NCBI GenBank assembly: GCA_963573305.1
Contig: OY754329.1
Coordinates: 48,008,417 to 48,072,416, forward strand
Source of the DNA: Pyrrhosoma nymphula
Taxonomy: Eukaryota; Arthropoda; Insecta; Odonata; Coenagrionidae
Direction: 5' to 3'
DNA: 64,000 nt
The notes below the pieces were generated by a model, which did not search any database, was not told the DNA's origin, and was given only the letters and a program-made list of their open reading frames with translations. The position numbers and the translations under genes were made by a program. Positions 35,274 through 45,864 of the stretch are shown piece after piece (position 1 is the stretch's first letter; each line of letters starts with the position of its first letter).

Positions 35274-35576
35274 TTAACCCATTCGCATCCATAAGCGTAC
35301 TGGTACGCGACCTCAAGCTGGCCACAAACACCCCAAGTGTACTGGTACGCAGAATGCGTAGTGTTATTTTTCAGTTGATCCTGCTGCTATCTTACGAGTT
35401 TTTTTGTAACTTTTTGGCCTGAGAGTGTACCTGTTTGTAGCTGCCATCTGGTGGCTATTTAGAAAATGTTTCCCATTGTAAATCACCTTAGAAAATACTT
35501 TTTCTTACTTGCAAACTTATTATACGTGGTGTTTGGGGTCGATTTAAATCCCAGGGGATGGATGCGAATGGGTTAA
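35274..35576. mobile_element. piggyBac-type MITE, 303 bp (TTAA-flanked)
   Basis: TTAACCCATTCGCATCCAT at the left is matched by ATGGATGCGAATGGGTTAA at the right, with TTAA on both sides. TTAA targets with CCC-starting TIRs are the hallmark of piggyBac-like elements. GTACTGGTACGC is repeated twice inside (about 35298 and 35339). Confidence 0.8.
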
Positions 35577-35609
35577 GGACTGGTGGGCAGGTTGTGAAGG
35601 GAAGGGTTT

Positions 35610-36259
35610 TACAGGGTCTGGAGGTTACGGGAGGGTCGGGAGGTCATCGATGACGGCGAGTGCTTGGGGCGCCAATCAATGGAAAAATCTGACGATACGG
35701 TTGAAAAAGTGCAAAAATATTTGGACAGCGATCAACGAATGAGTGTCCAGATGTTAGGCAAAGAAAGTGGCGTGCCCAAATCAGTCGTTCATCGCATTTT
35801 AACCGAGGATTTTGACATGAGGAAGGTCGGTGGCACCAAGATGGTGCCAAAAGTTCTCACTGGTGACATGAAGGAACAGCACCTGTTGAAGTGCCAGGAA
35901 TTGCTCGAACGCTATGAAACAGAGTCTGAAATTTGCATTGGGCGTGGCAACAGTGCCCCAGCCGCCGTACACCCCCGACTTGGCACCACCGGACTTCTTT
36001 TTGTTTCCCAAGGAAAAAAGAACTCTGAAAGGACACTGCCACGGGACGCTGGAGGGGTTAAAAGAAGCTTCGATGGCCTGTCTACAAGAGGTCCCCGTTG
36101 AGGCCTTACAGGGAGCCTACAAGGTGTGGGTGACTCATTGGAAAATGTGCATCGAGTTGGGAGGAGAGTACTTTAAAAATTTTTAAAGAGATTGCAAGGT
36201 TATAATTTAAAATAAAATTATGAAAAAAAATTACTGGAACTTTTGGGACAGACCCTGTA
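35610..36259 (+). mobile_element. Internally deleted mariner element
   Basis: The right end, reverse-complemented, reads TACAGGGTCTGTCCCAAAAG. The left end reads TACAGGGTCTG and then diverges, so the left TIR is truncated or eroded. TA is present at both termini, as expected for mariner. The 650-bp span contains the transposase remnant at 35664-36186. Confidence 0.7.
35664..36186 (+). pseudogene. Mariner transposase, deleted
   Basis: The N-terminal helix-turn-helix part reads DSDQRMSVQMLGKESGVPKS then VVHRILTEDFDMRKV, followed by KVLTGDMKEQHLLKCQELL. The frame then jumps to the C-terminal part TVPQPPYTPDLAPPDFFLFP (35958-36020), which contains the third catalytic position of the DD34D triad, and ends GGEYFKNF with TAA. 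About 180 residues of catalytic core are missing between the two parts, and they are in different frames, so this is non-functional. Confidence 0.85.
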
Positions 36260-36289
36260 TGGGAAATGGAGGAAGGGTGGAGAGAAATT

Positions 36290-36500
36290 GGCCATCCATG
36301 TCAACCTGCTCTTTATGAAAGATTCCAAGGGGTCTACAGTTTATTGTCCCGTCCAACAAACGGGGTGCAGCACTTGAGGTGCTCTACTCCAAGTAGGGGT
36401 TGGGATTCCACTGAAAAATCTCCACCATCATCAAGATTTGAACCCTGGCCCTTGGGATGGGAAGCATGCCAAGGGCCACCATACCAACATCCTCATGATC
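36290..36500 (-). mobile_element. tRNA-derived SINE, copy A
   Basis: On the minus strand a B box CAGGGTTCAAATCTTGATG is followed by ATGGTGGAGATTTTTCAGTG and GAATCCCAACCCC. The copy at 57520-57715 has the same layout (GGTTTCGAATCTCGGCAG...GGAGATCTTTCATTGGAATT). It lies directly beside the mariner end. The boundaries are approximate. Confidence 0.6.
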
Positions 36501-36509
36501 AGTGTTTGT

Positions 36510-37380
36510 GATTGAAATCAGCCTAATACCAGCCACTCTTGTTGTGGGCTTAAATGTTTTGACTAAAATTGATAGATACACACATTTAACTCCTTTAATG
36601 GAATCAGGCCTGACATGATGCTTCCTCATCAGTACCCATAATGCAGCAGACCACTTATCAAATACACGGCTAGCATTTTGGATCCAGCACAGAAAGATTT
36701 AATTTGGAAAGTAAATACAATACAAAGCTCTACGCTTTGTTAAAAACTGCTACAAGTGAACAGAAAGTGTTACACAGCTGATGGAGGGACTAAGTTGGGA
36801 GCCATTAGAGACTCGGAGGGAACATGCTAGGCTTAGATTACTTCAGATTAACTGAGTTTCAGTATGACATGGAGGATATTATTTTGACCTTTTGATATAT
36901 CTCTTAAGCTGACAGAAGTGGCAAAATAAGAGAGATACCCTGCCTAACTGATTGGTGCAAAAATTCATTCTTTCCACTCTCCATTAGTGGTTATAACAAA
37001 AACAGTGACACTAAGACACTACATTAACATACAATTCACATCTGTCCTCTCCCCTCTCCTTTTCCCTATTCCTCCCCTTTCATGGCTGATGTCTTGGCAC
37101 TCCTTGCCTCTCGCCTCGCAGGCTAGTATGTAGGTGAATAGCATCTCCTCTGCATTACATGTACTCCTTTCATATTTCTTCTTTTGGAATTCCCTTAAGA
37201 ACACTCTTGTTTCAAAATGTCACCCTATGCCATCATTTTCCCCAACAACCTGCCCCCCCCCCCCTTCCATTTTGATGACTGGATCTTCCACTGATAGCCG
37301 GCATGTACCCCTCTCCCTCCTCAAGTGACTGGGCATGATGAATTGCACTTGGTCTTGAACCCGCAGAAAGCCAAGATCAT
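36510..37380. other. Intergenic, no gene seen
   Basis: No gene was recognised. A 10-C run occurs at 37252-37264. Confidence 0.35.
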
Positions 37381-38260
37381 TTGAATCCTGCATAACACCA
37401 AGATCGGATCATATTTGACCCATATATATTTCTTGAAACAAATGAGTTTTTTGTTCAAAATAAAAGCTATACATACAGGTTGAAGATATTTATGCCTTTA
37501 TTTTCCAAGTAAACACCAAATAAAGGAAGGATAAATCTAAAATAAGAGTTCAAAAAGGCGATGCCATCCCTTCAGGATGTTGTGATGTGGAACCTTGGAA
37601 GACTACTGAACATATTTCCAGTGTCTTCCAGACCACATCCCTCACGTCCACATCCCTCAAGTCTTCGTCTTCAGAGCTGCCACTTGCAATAAACAGATCT
37701 TCCGATTCTGATATGGTCCCCTTTCTGGTTCCTGGTCTTATGAAATTTCTTCATCACTTCAAGAATTGCCACTTTCATCATTCAATACATCTGAGTCAGA
37801 ATTTTCTTGGGGAATTCTTTCAATGGTGCCAATAGAAGTGGATGGTCATGGGTTGTTTCCCACCATGCTCAAATCCACACTAGCACTAATATGTGAAGAC
37901 AGCATGACACACTCAAATGAGGATGACTTAAAGGTGTCAGTGAGGGCTACTTCAGAGTCCTTTATATGGTCGTCGAGCCAACTACCAAGCCAAAACATGC
38001 CGGAATGTGACAAGTCGATTTTGTAGTTGTCATGGTTCATGTAGAATACTCGGGGCTACTTCACTTCAATGGCCACATAGAGGCAATCTTTATAGACCAT
38101 AAAGTGTAGTTCATTTGAGGTGGGGTTGAGGCCTTAATTGGATAGAAATAACTCGTTTTTCAAAACCAATGAAATTTAGAGATAAATAGTTATGCAACAT
38201 GCCAAGATTGGGTCAAATTGAATTTTTTCCAATTTAAAAAATGATGAATACATCTATGAA

Positions 38261-38437
38261 CAGTGCCGGATTACCAATAAAGCAAAATAGGCAGTTGCCT
38301 ATGGGCCCCAAGGCTTTGGTGGCCCCACAGGGGCTCTGAGAATTTTTTCCCCCTTTCTTCTCTTGAGACTTGTTTATTAACGTGGGCCTCGTTGCTTGTA
38401 CTGCCTACGGGCCCCCAAGTGTGTTAATCCAGCACTG
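38261..38437. mobile_element. hAT MITE, 177 bp
   Basis: Starts CAGTGCCGGATTA and ends TTAATCCAGCACTG. Subterminal GCCTATGGGCCCC pairs with GGGCCCCCAAG. Flanks are TCTATGAA (38253-38260) and TCTACCAA (38438-38445), 6 of 8 identical. Confidence 0.7.
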
Positions 38438-38455
38438 TCTACCAACGTCACTTTT

Positions 38456-39693
38456 TTAACCCTTTCGCGACGGGGATGGGGAAAATTTCTTTGCTTTGCC
38501 AGTACGGAGCTTTCACTACGCTAGGGTCTTCTCAGGTACTATTTCCCTAACTTGGGTTGAACCTTTTTCTTGGCCACCGGGCAGAGATAATCTCCTCCCT
38601 TTTCCGCTTGGGATGCTCATTACGGCATACGGTCGCGGTCAACTATTTTTTTATGTGATGGTTTTGCTAAAAACATTGTTGCTACAGCTTCGATATTTAT
38701 TAATACCGAAATGAAGTATTTTGGTTTTACAATGCTTTTACAGCTTTTAAATGAAATTCTACCGTTAATATTAAGCTCTCTAGCAACAAAAATTGTATCA
38801 ATGGTTAAATAAATAATTTCGTCATTGTATTTCGCACTCGGAAATGATTTTGATGAGTAAAAACGTAAAAAAGTATTATAAAATTAAAATGTCTTTATTC
38901 AGGATATTGGCATCATCAGTGCGCAAATCAAAGAATCTGTACTTAGAAATTTTCACCATGTTAATTCATCTATGGAACTCTTGTTTTTGGAAATTTATGC
39001 TCATATCACATTCATCATGTACGAATATGTTGATTATGTAAAAATTTCCCAGCCTTCTTTTTTATTATTCTGATTCATACTTTTCTTATTCCGAAAATCA
39101 TCCGATTTTAGGAGTATGAAATTCTTCGAAGCGAATGTTATAACTTCAACATTTGTGTGCCTCGGTATTCAAAACACTGCATACCATGCATAATAACTAC
39201 TGTACATAATACTAAATAAACATAATAACTCCCTAACTAACTTAAAACCATAGAAATAATCACTCCCTAACCAGGTAAATAACTAACAAAAAATTAGTTC
39301 TGAGATTCCTTTACTCACAAACTACGTTAATAATAATGGTAGAACTCCATTTAAAATTTGTAGTTGTAGAGGTAAACATAAGGAATATACTTATAACACT
39401 CAATTTGCAAATCACTCAAGAACTTTATTTGTTGTTCCACTACACCAACAAGCAACTGACTGCGGACAACTGCTGTGAGTGGGGCTCGTACTGCAACGAA
39501 GGGTCGAGATTATCCTCTCCCACGGACCGAGAAAGGGTACCTGCGGCGTCCCGAGAAGAAGTACTTAATGACACATACCTTTTAGGCCTGCTTAAGGCTA
39601 GCTTAGTGGCAATGCCGTTTTAAAACGTTATTCGTTCGTTTGCGTAGAAAAATTTACGCTGTGGTAAAACATTGTTTGTAGCGAAAGGGTTAA
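38456..39693. mobile_element. piggyBac-type non-autonomous element, 1.24 kb
   Basis: TTAACCCTTTCGC at the left is mirrored by GCGAAAGGGTTAA at the right, with TTAA at both ends. It holds no transposase. Short open frames inside are unmatched. Confidence 0.7.
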
Positions 39694-40052
39694 AAAGACT
39701 TCTAAACACGTAATTGAAGAATGGATGGAAATTCACCCATGTGTTACGGTTAATAAAAAAGTAAAATTTCGACTGTATGGGCCATTTTGACCCGATCTTG
39801 GCATTCTGAGAGTTAAACTCTCCCACATCCTCCCCAGGGGTTGTTCCACTAGCATCTATTGGCCATCATTCCCATAACCTCCCACCTCCTCCTTTTTACT
39901 TTTGCTTTCGTCTCCTATTCTTTTTCCCTTCCACCCCCCAAAACTCAATGTAAATCCTTTTACTCTCTCCATCACTACACCCTTACTTTAAACCCTGCCC
40001 ATATCTCACTTAACCTCCCTCAAAATGCACATGTTTATGCCATGGTGTGGCT

Positions 40053-40384
40053 CAGGAATGTTGCCAGGATTTCATTTCTGGGGAAGCCTTCTTGAGTACA
40101 ATCTGGGGGTGAGGGTGATAAATTTTGAAAATTAGGAGCAGAATTAAGAGTGCAACTGAGGTGTAAAAGCTGATATTTAAAGATTTTATCTTAGAAAACT
40201 TCCAAAAGAATACAACACCCAGTTTTCTCATGCCTTTAAAAATTACCGACACATTTATATAAAAAGTTGTTCAAACCGAAGAGCGAATGAATTCAATATA
40301 TATAATGTTCTTATTTAGTGCCACTTTATAAAAATAATTTAGGGCGGTTTCGGACCCCATGGACCTCCCCTGGCTATGTCACTA
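40053..40384. mobile_element. hAT-like MITE, 332 bp
   Basis: Perfect 8-bp duplications GTGTGGCT lie at 40045-40052 and 40385-40392. The ends are eroded (CAGGAATGTTGCCAGG left; reverse-complemented right TAGTGACATAGCCAGGGG), but the duplication and partial inverted similarity fix the boundaries. It is AT-rich and non-coding. Confidence 0.75.
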
Positions 40385-41421
40385 GTGTGGCTAAAAGTGT
40401 GTTTTGCCTTTGGAGCTATTAATACTGTGGAATCAACAAAGTTTATTAACATCACTATGCATTCTTAAGTTCTGATGCAGGCTTCTACAATGAGGAAGAT
40501 GGGCTTCAAGGTTTTCACTGCATCCATGGACTTCCGGTCCATGGGTAGCTGTGTAAACCCAAAGCTTGGCATGTGTTGGTACTTCCGGCTGTTATGTATA
40601 TGGGAGTTGTGAAGTCACATGTACCATCTGACCAACCAAATAAATACATAACCATCCACTGTTAAATAGACTTCCAACAATTATTACTCAAGCCCTGAGT
40701 AATTTAACAGTTGCCGACTGAATAAAATGGACTTGTTGAGAACCCCAAATCCATGAATCCCTGTCAAACAATCCTGAGGATATGGAGCCAGACCATTAGG
40801 TTTACCACCATAAATTTCAAGGCTGTTTCCCTGTTTACAGGGCCTGATCTAAGGGGGGGCAAGCCGGGCAAATGCCCAGAGCGGCAAAATTGAGGGCACT
40901 GACCGGTTGCACGGAGTTCTCAATTTTCTCTCTAGGAGAGAAAAATCTTATAAAAATTACCATGCTTAGCACCTCGACAAAAAAGTATTTCAAAGTTTTT
41001 CTTTATAAATATGCTTCCATAGTGGCTGTAAATCTTTAGACGGACCAACATATTTTAAAGAGCTAGCTGTCTTAGTCTTCTAATTTTCTTCATGTTCCCA
41101 AGAGAATTATAAGACAGCACCTAAGAAAGCCAAACTGAAAGAAAGAAGAAGAAATACCTAAATAAGAAACAAGAAACCAACTCTTTCGGTATGTAATGAT
41201 TGTTAAATCTAGAATATTAAGAAATTCTCACGAATTTTTTGCTGATTTTACATTTCTGGACTGGTAACCCTTTTTGTGCCGTTCATGTTTGATGGGGATT
41301 CCCCACAAATGTTGTGGAGGAATACCCTTTTATCCTACTACACGACATTTTAGGGGAATCCCTTAAATATTATATACATATAAGTAAAAATTGTGTTATT
41401 TTTCCATTAGTTCTTCTGAGG

Positions 41422-41915
41422 CAGTGGCGTATACATATGGGGGGCGCGCGCCCCCCCCCTTGCGGGGCCGCTCGCGTTTGCGCCTGCGCCGCCCCCGCCA
41501 GTCAGCCCGCACGCTATTCCTTCGTGTCTTTCGTCAGTCGACTCTGAGTCGAGTTATCGAGTAGTTGTACATACTTTCTTATGTAGCACGCGCGCACGTC
41601 CGTGCCATCGTATTTTATACGTTTCTGTCTGGCACATAGATAGCTAACCTACGAGAAAAGTCGCGGCCATTCTAGTGATCTCGATACGTTATTCTGTCTG
41701 GCATTTGTTCGAAAAAAGTCGCGAATATTCTACTGTTTGTATTTGTTCATACTCTTTAAAAATCTGGAAGCGAACATTCTGGCACCGAATGCTCTCGAAA
41801 CAACCGAGCTACATATATAAGGGAAGCAGAGTCGCTGCCAAGCAGTCAGTTTGAAAGCTACAATCGTCGCGATAACTTGCGCCCCCCCCTTGAGTTTTTT
41901 CTGTATCCGCCACTG
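41422..41915. mobile_element. Nested hAT MITE, 494 bp
   Basis: CAGTGGCGTATACATATGGG at the left and, reverse-complemented, CAGTGGCGGATACAGAAAAA at the right. Identical 8-bp flanks TTCTGAGG lie at 41414-41421 and 41916-41923. It is more GC-rich than its host hAT and inserted after it. The interior is non-coding. Confidence 0.92.
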
Positions 41916-42203
41916 TTCTGAGGACTCCTGGAAGGATATTCTGTGTTATAGACTAATTTTCGTCAAATTTGTGAATGGTGTAGCCGTAGCCATGAAAAAC
42001 GTTACTAAGTGATATAGAATTATAGAGTTTTATCTGTGTATGCGAAATATATGCCAAGTGTCAAGTCTGCAAGTTCTATTCTTTAAAAAAGTGACGTGAA
42101 TATTGGTGGCAGCAAGGAGGTTAGAAAAGAAATGGAGGCGACATACCACTTGGTTCTTGAAGCCAATTCTGCCATTGCAGTCGGAACAGTTTAGACCAAG
42201 CAA

Positions 42204-43723
42204 TCTACTTAAGTAAAACAATTCAAAATGAGTTCATTATTACAATTTCAGACAGCATAAAAAAACATTCTAGAAGCTATCATTAAATCGAAATATTATT
42301 CTATTATTTTAGATTGTACCCCGGACGCTAGCAAAACTGAGCAGATGACCCTGATAATTAGGTATATTTCTATTAATCAAACCCAAGACCATCCAAGAAC
42401 GTCAGAAATTCTAATAAATGAAAGTTTTTTAGGATTTATACCAATCGAAAAATCTACAGGTCTGGCACTAACAGATATTATCGTAGAACAATTATTAGCA
42501 CTTGGATTGTCTTTAGAAAACATAAGAGGGCAAGGGTACAATAATGGATCTAATATGAAAGGTATTCAAAGTGGCGTCCAAACCTGGATAAAAAACATCA
42601 ATCCCTGGGCATTTTATGTTCCATGCAGTAGTCATACTTTAAACTTAGTGGTGAACGACATGGCAAAGTCCTCACTGGAAGCTACAATTTTTTTTAAATA
42701 TTGTGCAAAGGTATATGTTTTCTTTTCCTCTTCAACAGATTGTCAATTGTTTTGAAGAATGTAAAAGATATTACTCTAAAACCACTTAGTGATACGAGAT
42801 TGGAAAGTCGAATCGAGGCAATAAAACCACTAAGACATCAAGTAGGACAAGTTTACGATGCATTGTTTAGTGTTTACCAAAACACAGATACCTTCACATG
42901 AGACGAAGCTTCGGGTTTGTTAAATCAAATTAAACAGTTTAAATTTTTATGTTCTATAATAATTTGGTACGAAACTTTGAATCGGATAAATCCTGTTGGT
43001 AAATTAATACAAAGTAAAGATTTCGACTTAGTTACTGTCATTAAACACTAAAAAATATCAAAGATTTCTTGGAAAACACGTTCAGATGAGTATTTTACTC
43101 AAATTCTTGAAGATAGTCTTAGCTAAACCTCGTGCTCGATCAAAGAAGAAGCAATTTGGTGACGAGTGTGGTGATGAACCAATCATTGAGCCTCGTCAAA
43201 AATATAAAACCGAAGTATTTTTTCACATTATAGATACAGCTATAAATTCCTTAGAGTTAAGGTTTTCCCATATTACGGAGCAAAGTAAACATTGCTTTTT
43301 TGTATAACATATGTATATGCCTTATGAGAACTCCCAAAAAATGAATTGTTAGAACATTGTAACAACCTTGAGACTATTTTAACTCATGAGAACTCATGTG
43401 ATATACATGCATTAGATCTTTCAGAGGAGTTATCAGTTCTTTGTACGTTTTAAATATGTAGTAATTTGTCCCCTCAAGACGTTTTAAAATTTGTAACATT
43501 TAAGATTTGGTCCAAATATCAGTATTGCACTCAGGATTCTTTTAACTTTACCAGTAACAGTTGCAAGTGGTGAAAGAAGCTTTTCTAAATTAAAAATTAT
43601 ATGCGATCCACCATGACACAGAATAGATTATCTGGATTGGCTATGATTTCAATAGAACATAAGGTTTGCGACAGTATAAATTTATCAGAAATTATTAAAG
43701 ATTTTGCAGAGAAAAAAGTGTGA
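42204..43723 (+). pseudogene. hAT transposase, ZMYM1-like, decayed
   Basis: Readable pieces in order: LSKTIQNEFIITISDSIKK (about 42208), a shift in an A-run near 42265, then YYSIILDCTPDASKTEQMTL and the long open frame to 42755 with GFIPIEKSTGLALTDIIVEQ, GQGYNNGSNMKG and PCSSHTLNLVVNDMAKSS. After a frameshift come LKPLSDTRLESRIEAIKPLR and KQFKFLCSIIIWYETLN. Near the end is LTLPVTVASGERSFSKLK and GLAMISIEHKVCDSINLSEI, the hAT C-terminal dimerisation domain, ending at TGA 43721. This is the DUF4371 plus Dimer_Tnp_hAT architecture of ZMYM1-like transposases. At least five frameshifts or stops separate the parts. Confidence 0.9.
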
Positions 43724-44164
43724 AGAAAATTATTGTAATTACGAGGTAGGGTTTAATATGTGGATGTATATATGGGTGTAATGCTAGACATTACACCTAT
43801 ATATATAAGGTACATGAGGTACATTTTGGAAGGTTAATTTTGAAATTAATTATGTGCTGAATAAATCTTGATTCTATTCTTTCACACATTCTCAGAAAAA
43901 ATGTTTTATTTTGACTAATTTGATTGTTTTTAAGAATGACTGATTAGTTTTGTAGTGTTACATAACTTTTTTTATTTGCATTAAAATTTAAAACAAATCA
44001 TTTCTTTTGTTTTTTTTTATACTTAACGTATGAACCTCTTAAATATTGTAACTTAAATACGTGTGAACCGACTTCCTTAAAAGCTTGGTCCTAATCTTTT
44101 TAACTTCTGAAACAATTTTGATGAAAAATGTTTATTGTTCCTTAAGTTAAAAGGTCATACATAG

Positions 44165-44260
44165 ACAAGATTATCCCAAGACGGGGGAAAATGGAACAAG
44201 GGAAAAGAGGCCTATGCACAGCAGTGAGTCGAAACAGGTTGATGATGATGATGTTGGAAG
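44165..44260 (+). mobile_element. LINE 3' tail (RTE-like)
   Basis: CCCAAGACGGGGGAAAATGG, then GAGGCCTATGCACAGCAGTG, and a terminal GATGATGATGATG run at 44241-44253. This resembles truncated RTE-type LINE 3' ends with short tandem-repeat tails. It is nested within the hAT element. Confidence 0.5.
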
Positions 44261-44360
44261 ATACCTACATAATTGTCGATGAAAAAAAATTTCAATCCAT
44301 TCAGTAGTTTCTGAGAAATTCTTTAACAGACATACATACATATACCTATGCTTAAAAAAT

Positions 44361-44362
44361 AC

Positions 44363-44398
<36 letters not shown>

Positions 44399-44399
44399 T
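44361..44399. repeat. (AT)n(AC)n microsatellite
   Basis: About nine AT units followed by about ten AC units, perfect within each block. Confidence 0.95.
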
Positions 44400-44562
44400 A
44401 TTTGTTCAGAAGGCCTAGTAGACAACATATGTGAATATTATACAATTCCAACAGTATCATATACACAACATCCCATCTTTGGCAAAAAGTGTTAGTTTAA
44501 AGGGCAGCGAATATTATTTTGCCTGGAGCAGCTAAATGGCTATATCGGGCCCTGCCTGTTTA

Positions 44563-45535
44563 TGGTATTATTTCAATAAAAATACTTATATTATTACATT
44601 TTTTTAATGTTGTTCCAGAAAAAGTTTTTTTTAACAAAATTCTCTTAATTTCTACAAAAATACATAAACCTAAGCAAAGCCTTCAATCTGAGCAAATGAT
44701 TAAAGGACATCTTTGCCTTTACATGTGTAAACCTTGTACACTTTTCTACAGAGCCTTCGTAATCCTGTTGCTTGGCTTGGACATTGTCTGTTCAGGAGTA
44801 ATTAATTGATTTTTACAATAATTATGTCAATTGCAGAAAAGTTTCAACAGAGTATTTTTGTAAAATTGAAGTACACAGCTGTTTACATTACACTAATGGC
44901 TTTGCAATGTAAAATCTCGTCAGTTTACTGTATATTGGAATCAGTTCCAATGAATGTTTCAATAAAAGATCCTAAAGTGAAAGTCAAGTCTATGCTTGCT
45001 TCCTTGTCAGTCCTAAACACCCAAGTGAGTATTGCTTTCTCACATCTCACTTGTAGGCTTCACAATATACCTATATGGAAGACGTTGCCATTTGGGCGAT
45101 GACCACAAATCACCTTCGTAGTCATCATTTTAATATCATCCCTGGAAATATTTTTGTACTCCCCTTGAAATATGAAACTAAGCAAAAGGAAGCATTGCAA
45201 AATCTGATGGCAGGTAGACACTCTTTTTGTGGTACTCTTGGTCACCAAGGCACTATTCTCTCTTGATCTATTAATTTTCTAAGGCACTGTGTAAGAATGA
45301 TTCATTCCTGATGCTTGAACGATTTGAATGATGTAATGGCAGTGGCTGTCTGAACCTACCATTAGAGGTTACAGATGGTCATTCCTTGTTAAATAATTTT
45401 CTACAAACCATGAAATGAACTCCTACGGCCAGTTTTATCCCAAATATCACAATGTAGTCACTTAGAAGATCTTATAAATGGTTGCTAGTGTCCAAAAACT
45501 TGAAACCAAAATGCACTGTTTTATCACCTCGAAGA
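44563..45535. other. Between hAT and transporter gene, no gene seen
   Basis: Presumably includes the transporter 3' UTR at its right side. The open frames here are unmatched. Confidence 0.35.
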
Positions 45536-45864
45536 CTAAGATTCACTTGTTGTATATTGTTTTATTATGTCTTGTACAGCAGTATAAGTACCAGAACATA
45601 TCCCCAGCATTCCAAAAGCCAAGATAAATATATTTTTCAGTAAGACCCATCGGCCAATTCCTAGACCATGTCCATCCTTTGGTTTGTAATCCAATGGTAG
45701 GGAGAATTCATCTGAATTTTTGTAGTAGGGAATATAAGATGGTTTGTCCCAGTAAACTATGGTTTCAATTATAGCAGGGAGGACTATACCAAGAACTGAG
45801 AAGCAGAGTGCTCCAATTAATCCCATGAAAGGGCCTATTGTTGGAACTGCTACTGCCGTGATAA
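45536..45864 (-). CDS. SLC36-like exon 7
   Basis: Acceptor TTTTCAG|TTATCA. Encodes ITAVAVPTIGPFMGLIGALC to the C-terminus QYTTSES and TAG. It contains the last membrane segments and a hydrophilic loop (about 35 residues around YWDKPSYIPYYKNSDEF) before the final helix. Confidence 0.92.

Larger units (their letters stand above)
37390..39816. repeat. Possible older piggyBac-like element, heavily nested
   Basis: ATGCCAAGATCGGGTCAAAA read from the right edge (39806 inward, next to AGAGTTAA) recurs in related form at 38198 (ATGCCAAGATTGGGTCAAAT) and at 37395 (CACCAAGATCGGATCATATT). This suggests inverted ends of an older TTAA element now disrupted by the elements at 38261 and 38456. The left boundary lacks a clean TTAA, so the call is weak. 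Confidence 0.3.
40838..44554 (+). mobile_element. hAT element, 3.7 kb, with target duplication
   Basis: Left end CAGGGCCTGATCTAAG, right end (reverse-complemented) CAGGGCCCGATATAGCC. Identical 8-bp flanks CCTGTTTA at 40830-40837 and 44555-44562. It contains a dead transposase (42204-43723), a nested hAT MITE with its own duplication (41422-41915), and a LINE 3' tail (44165-44260). Despite the intact duplication, the body is too decayed to move itself. Confidence 0.92.
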
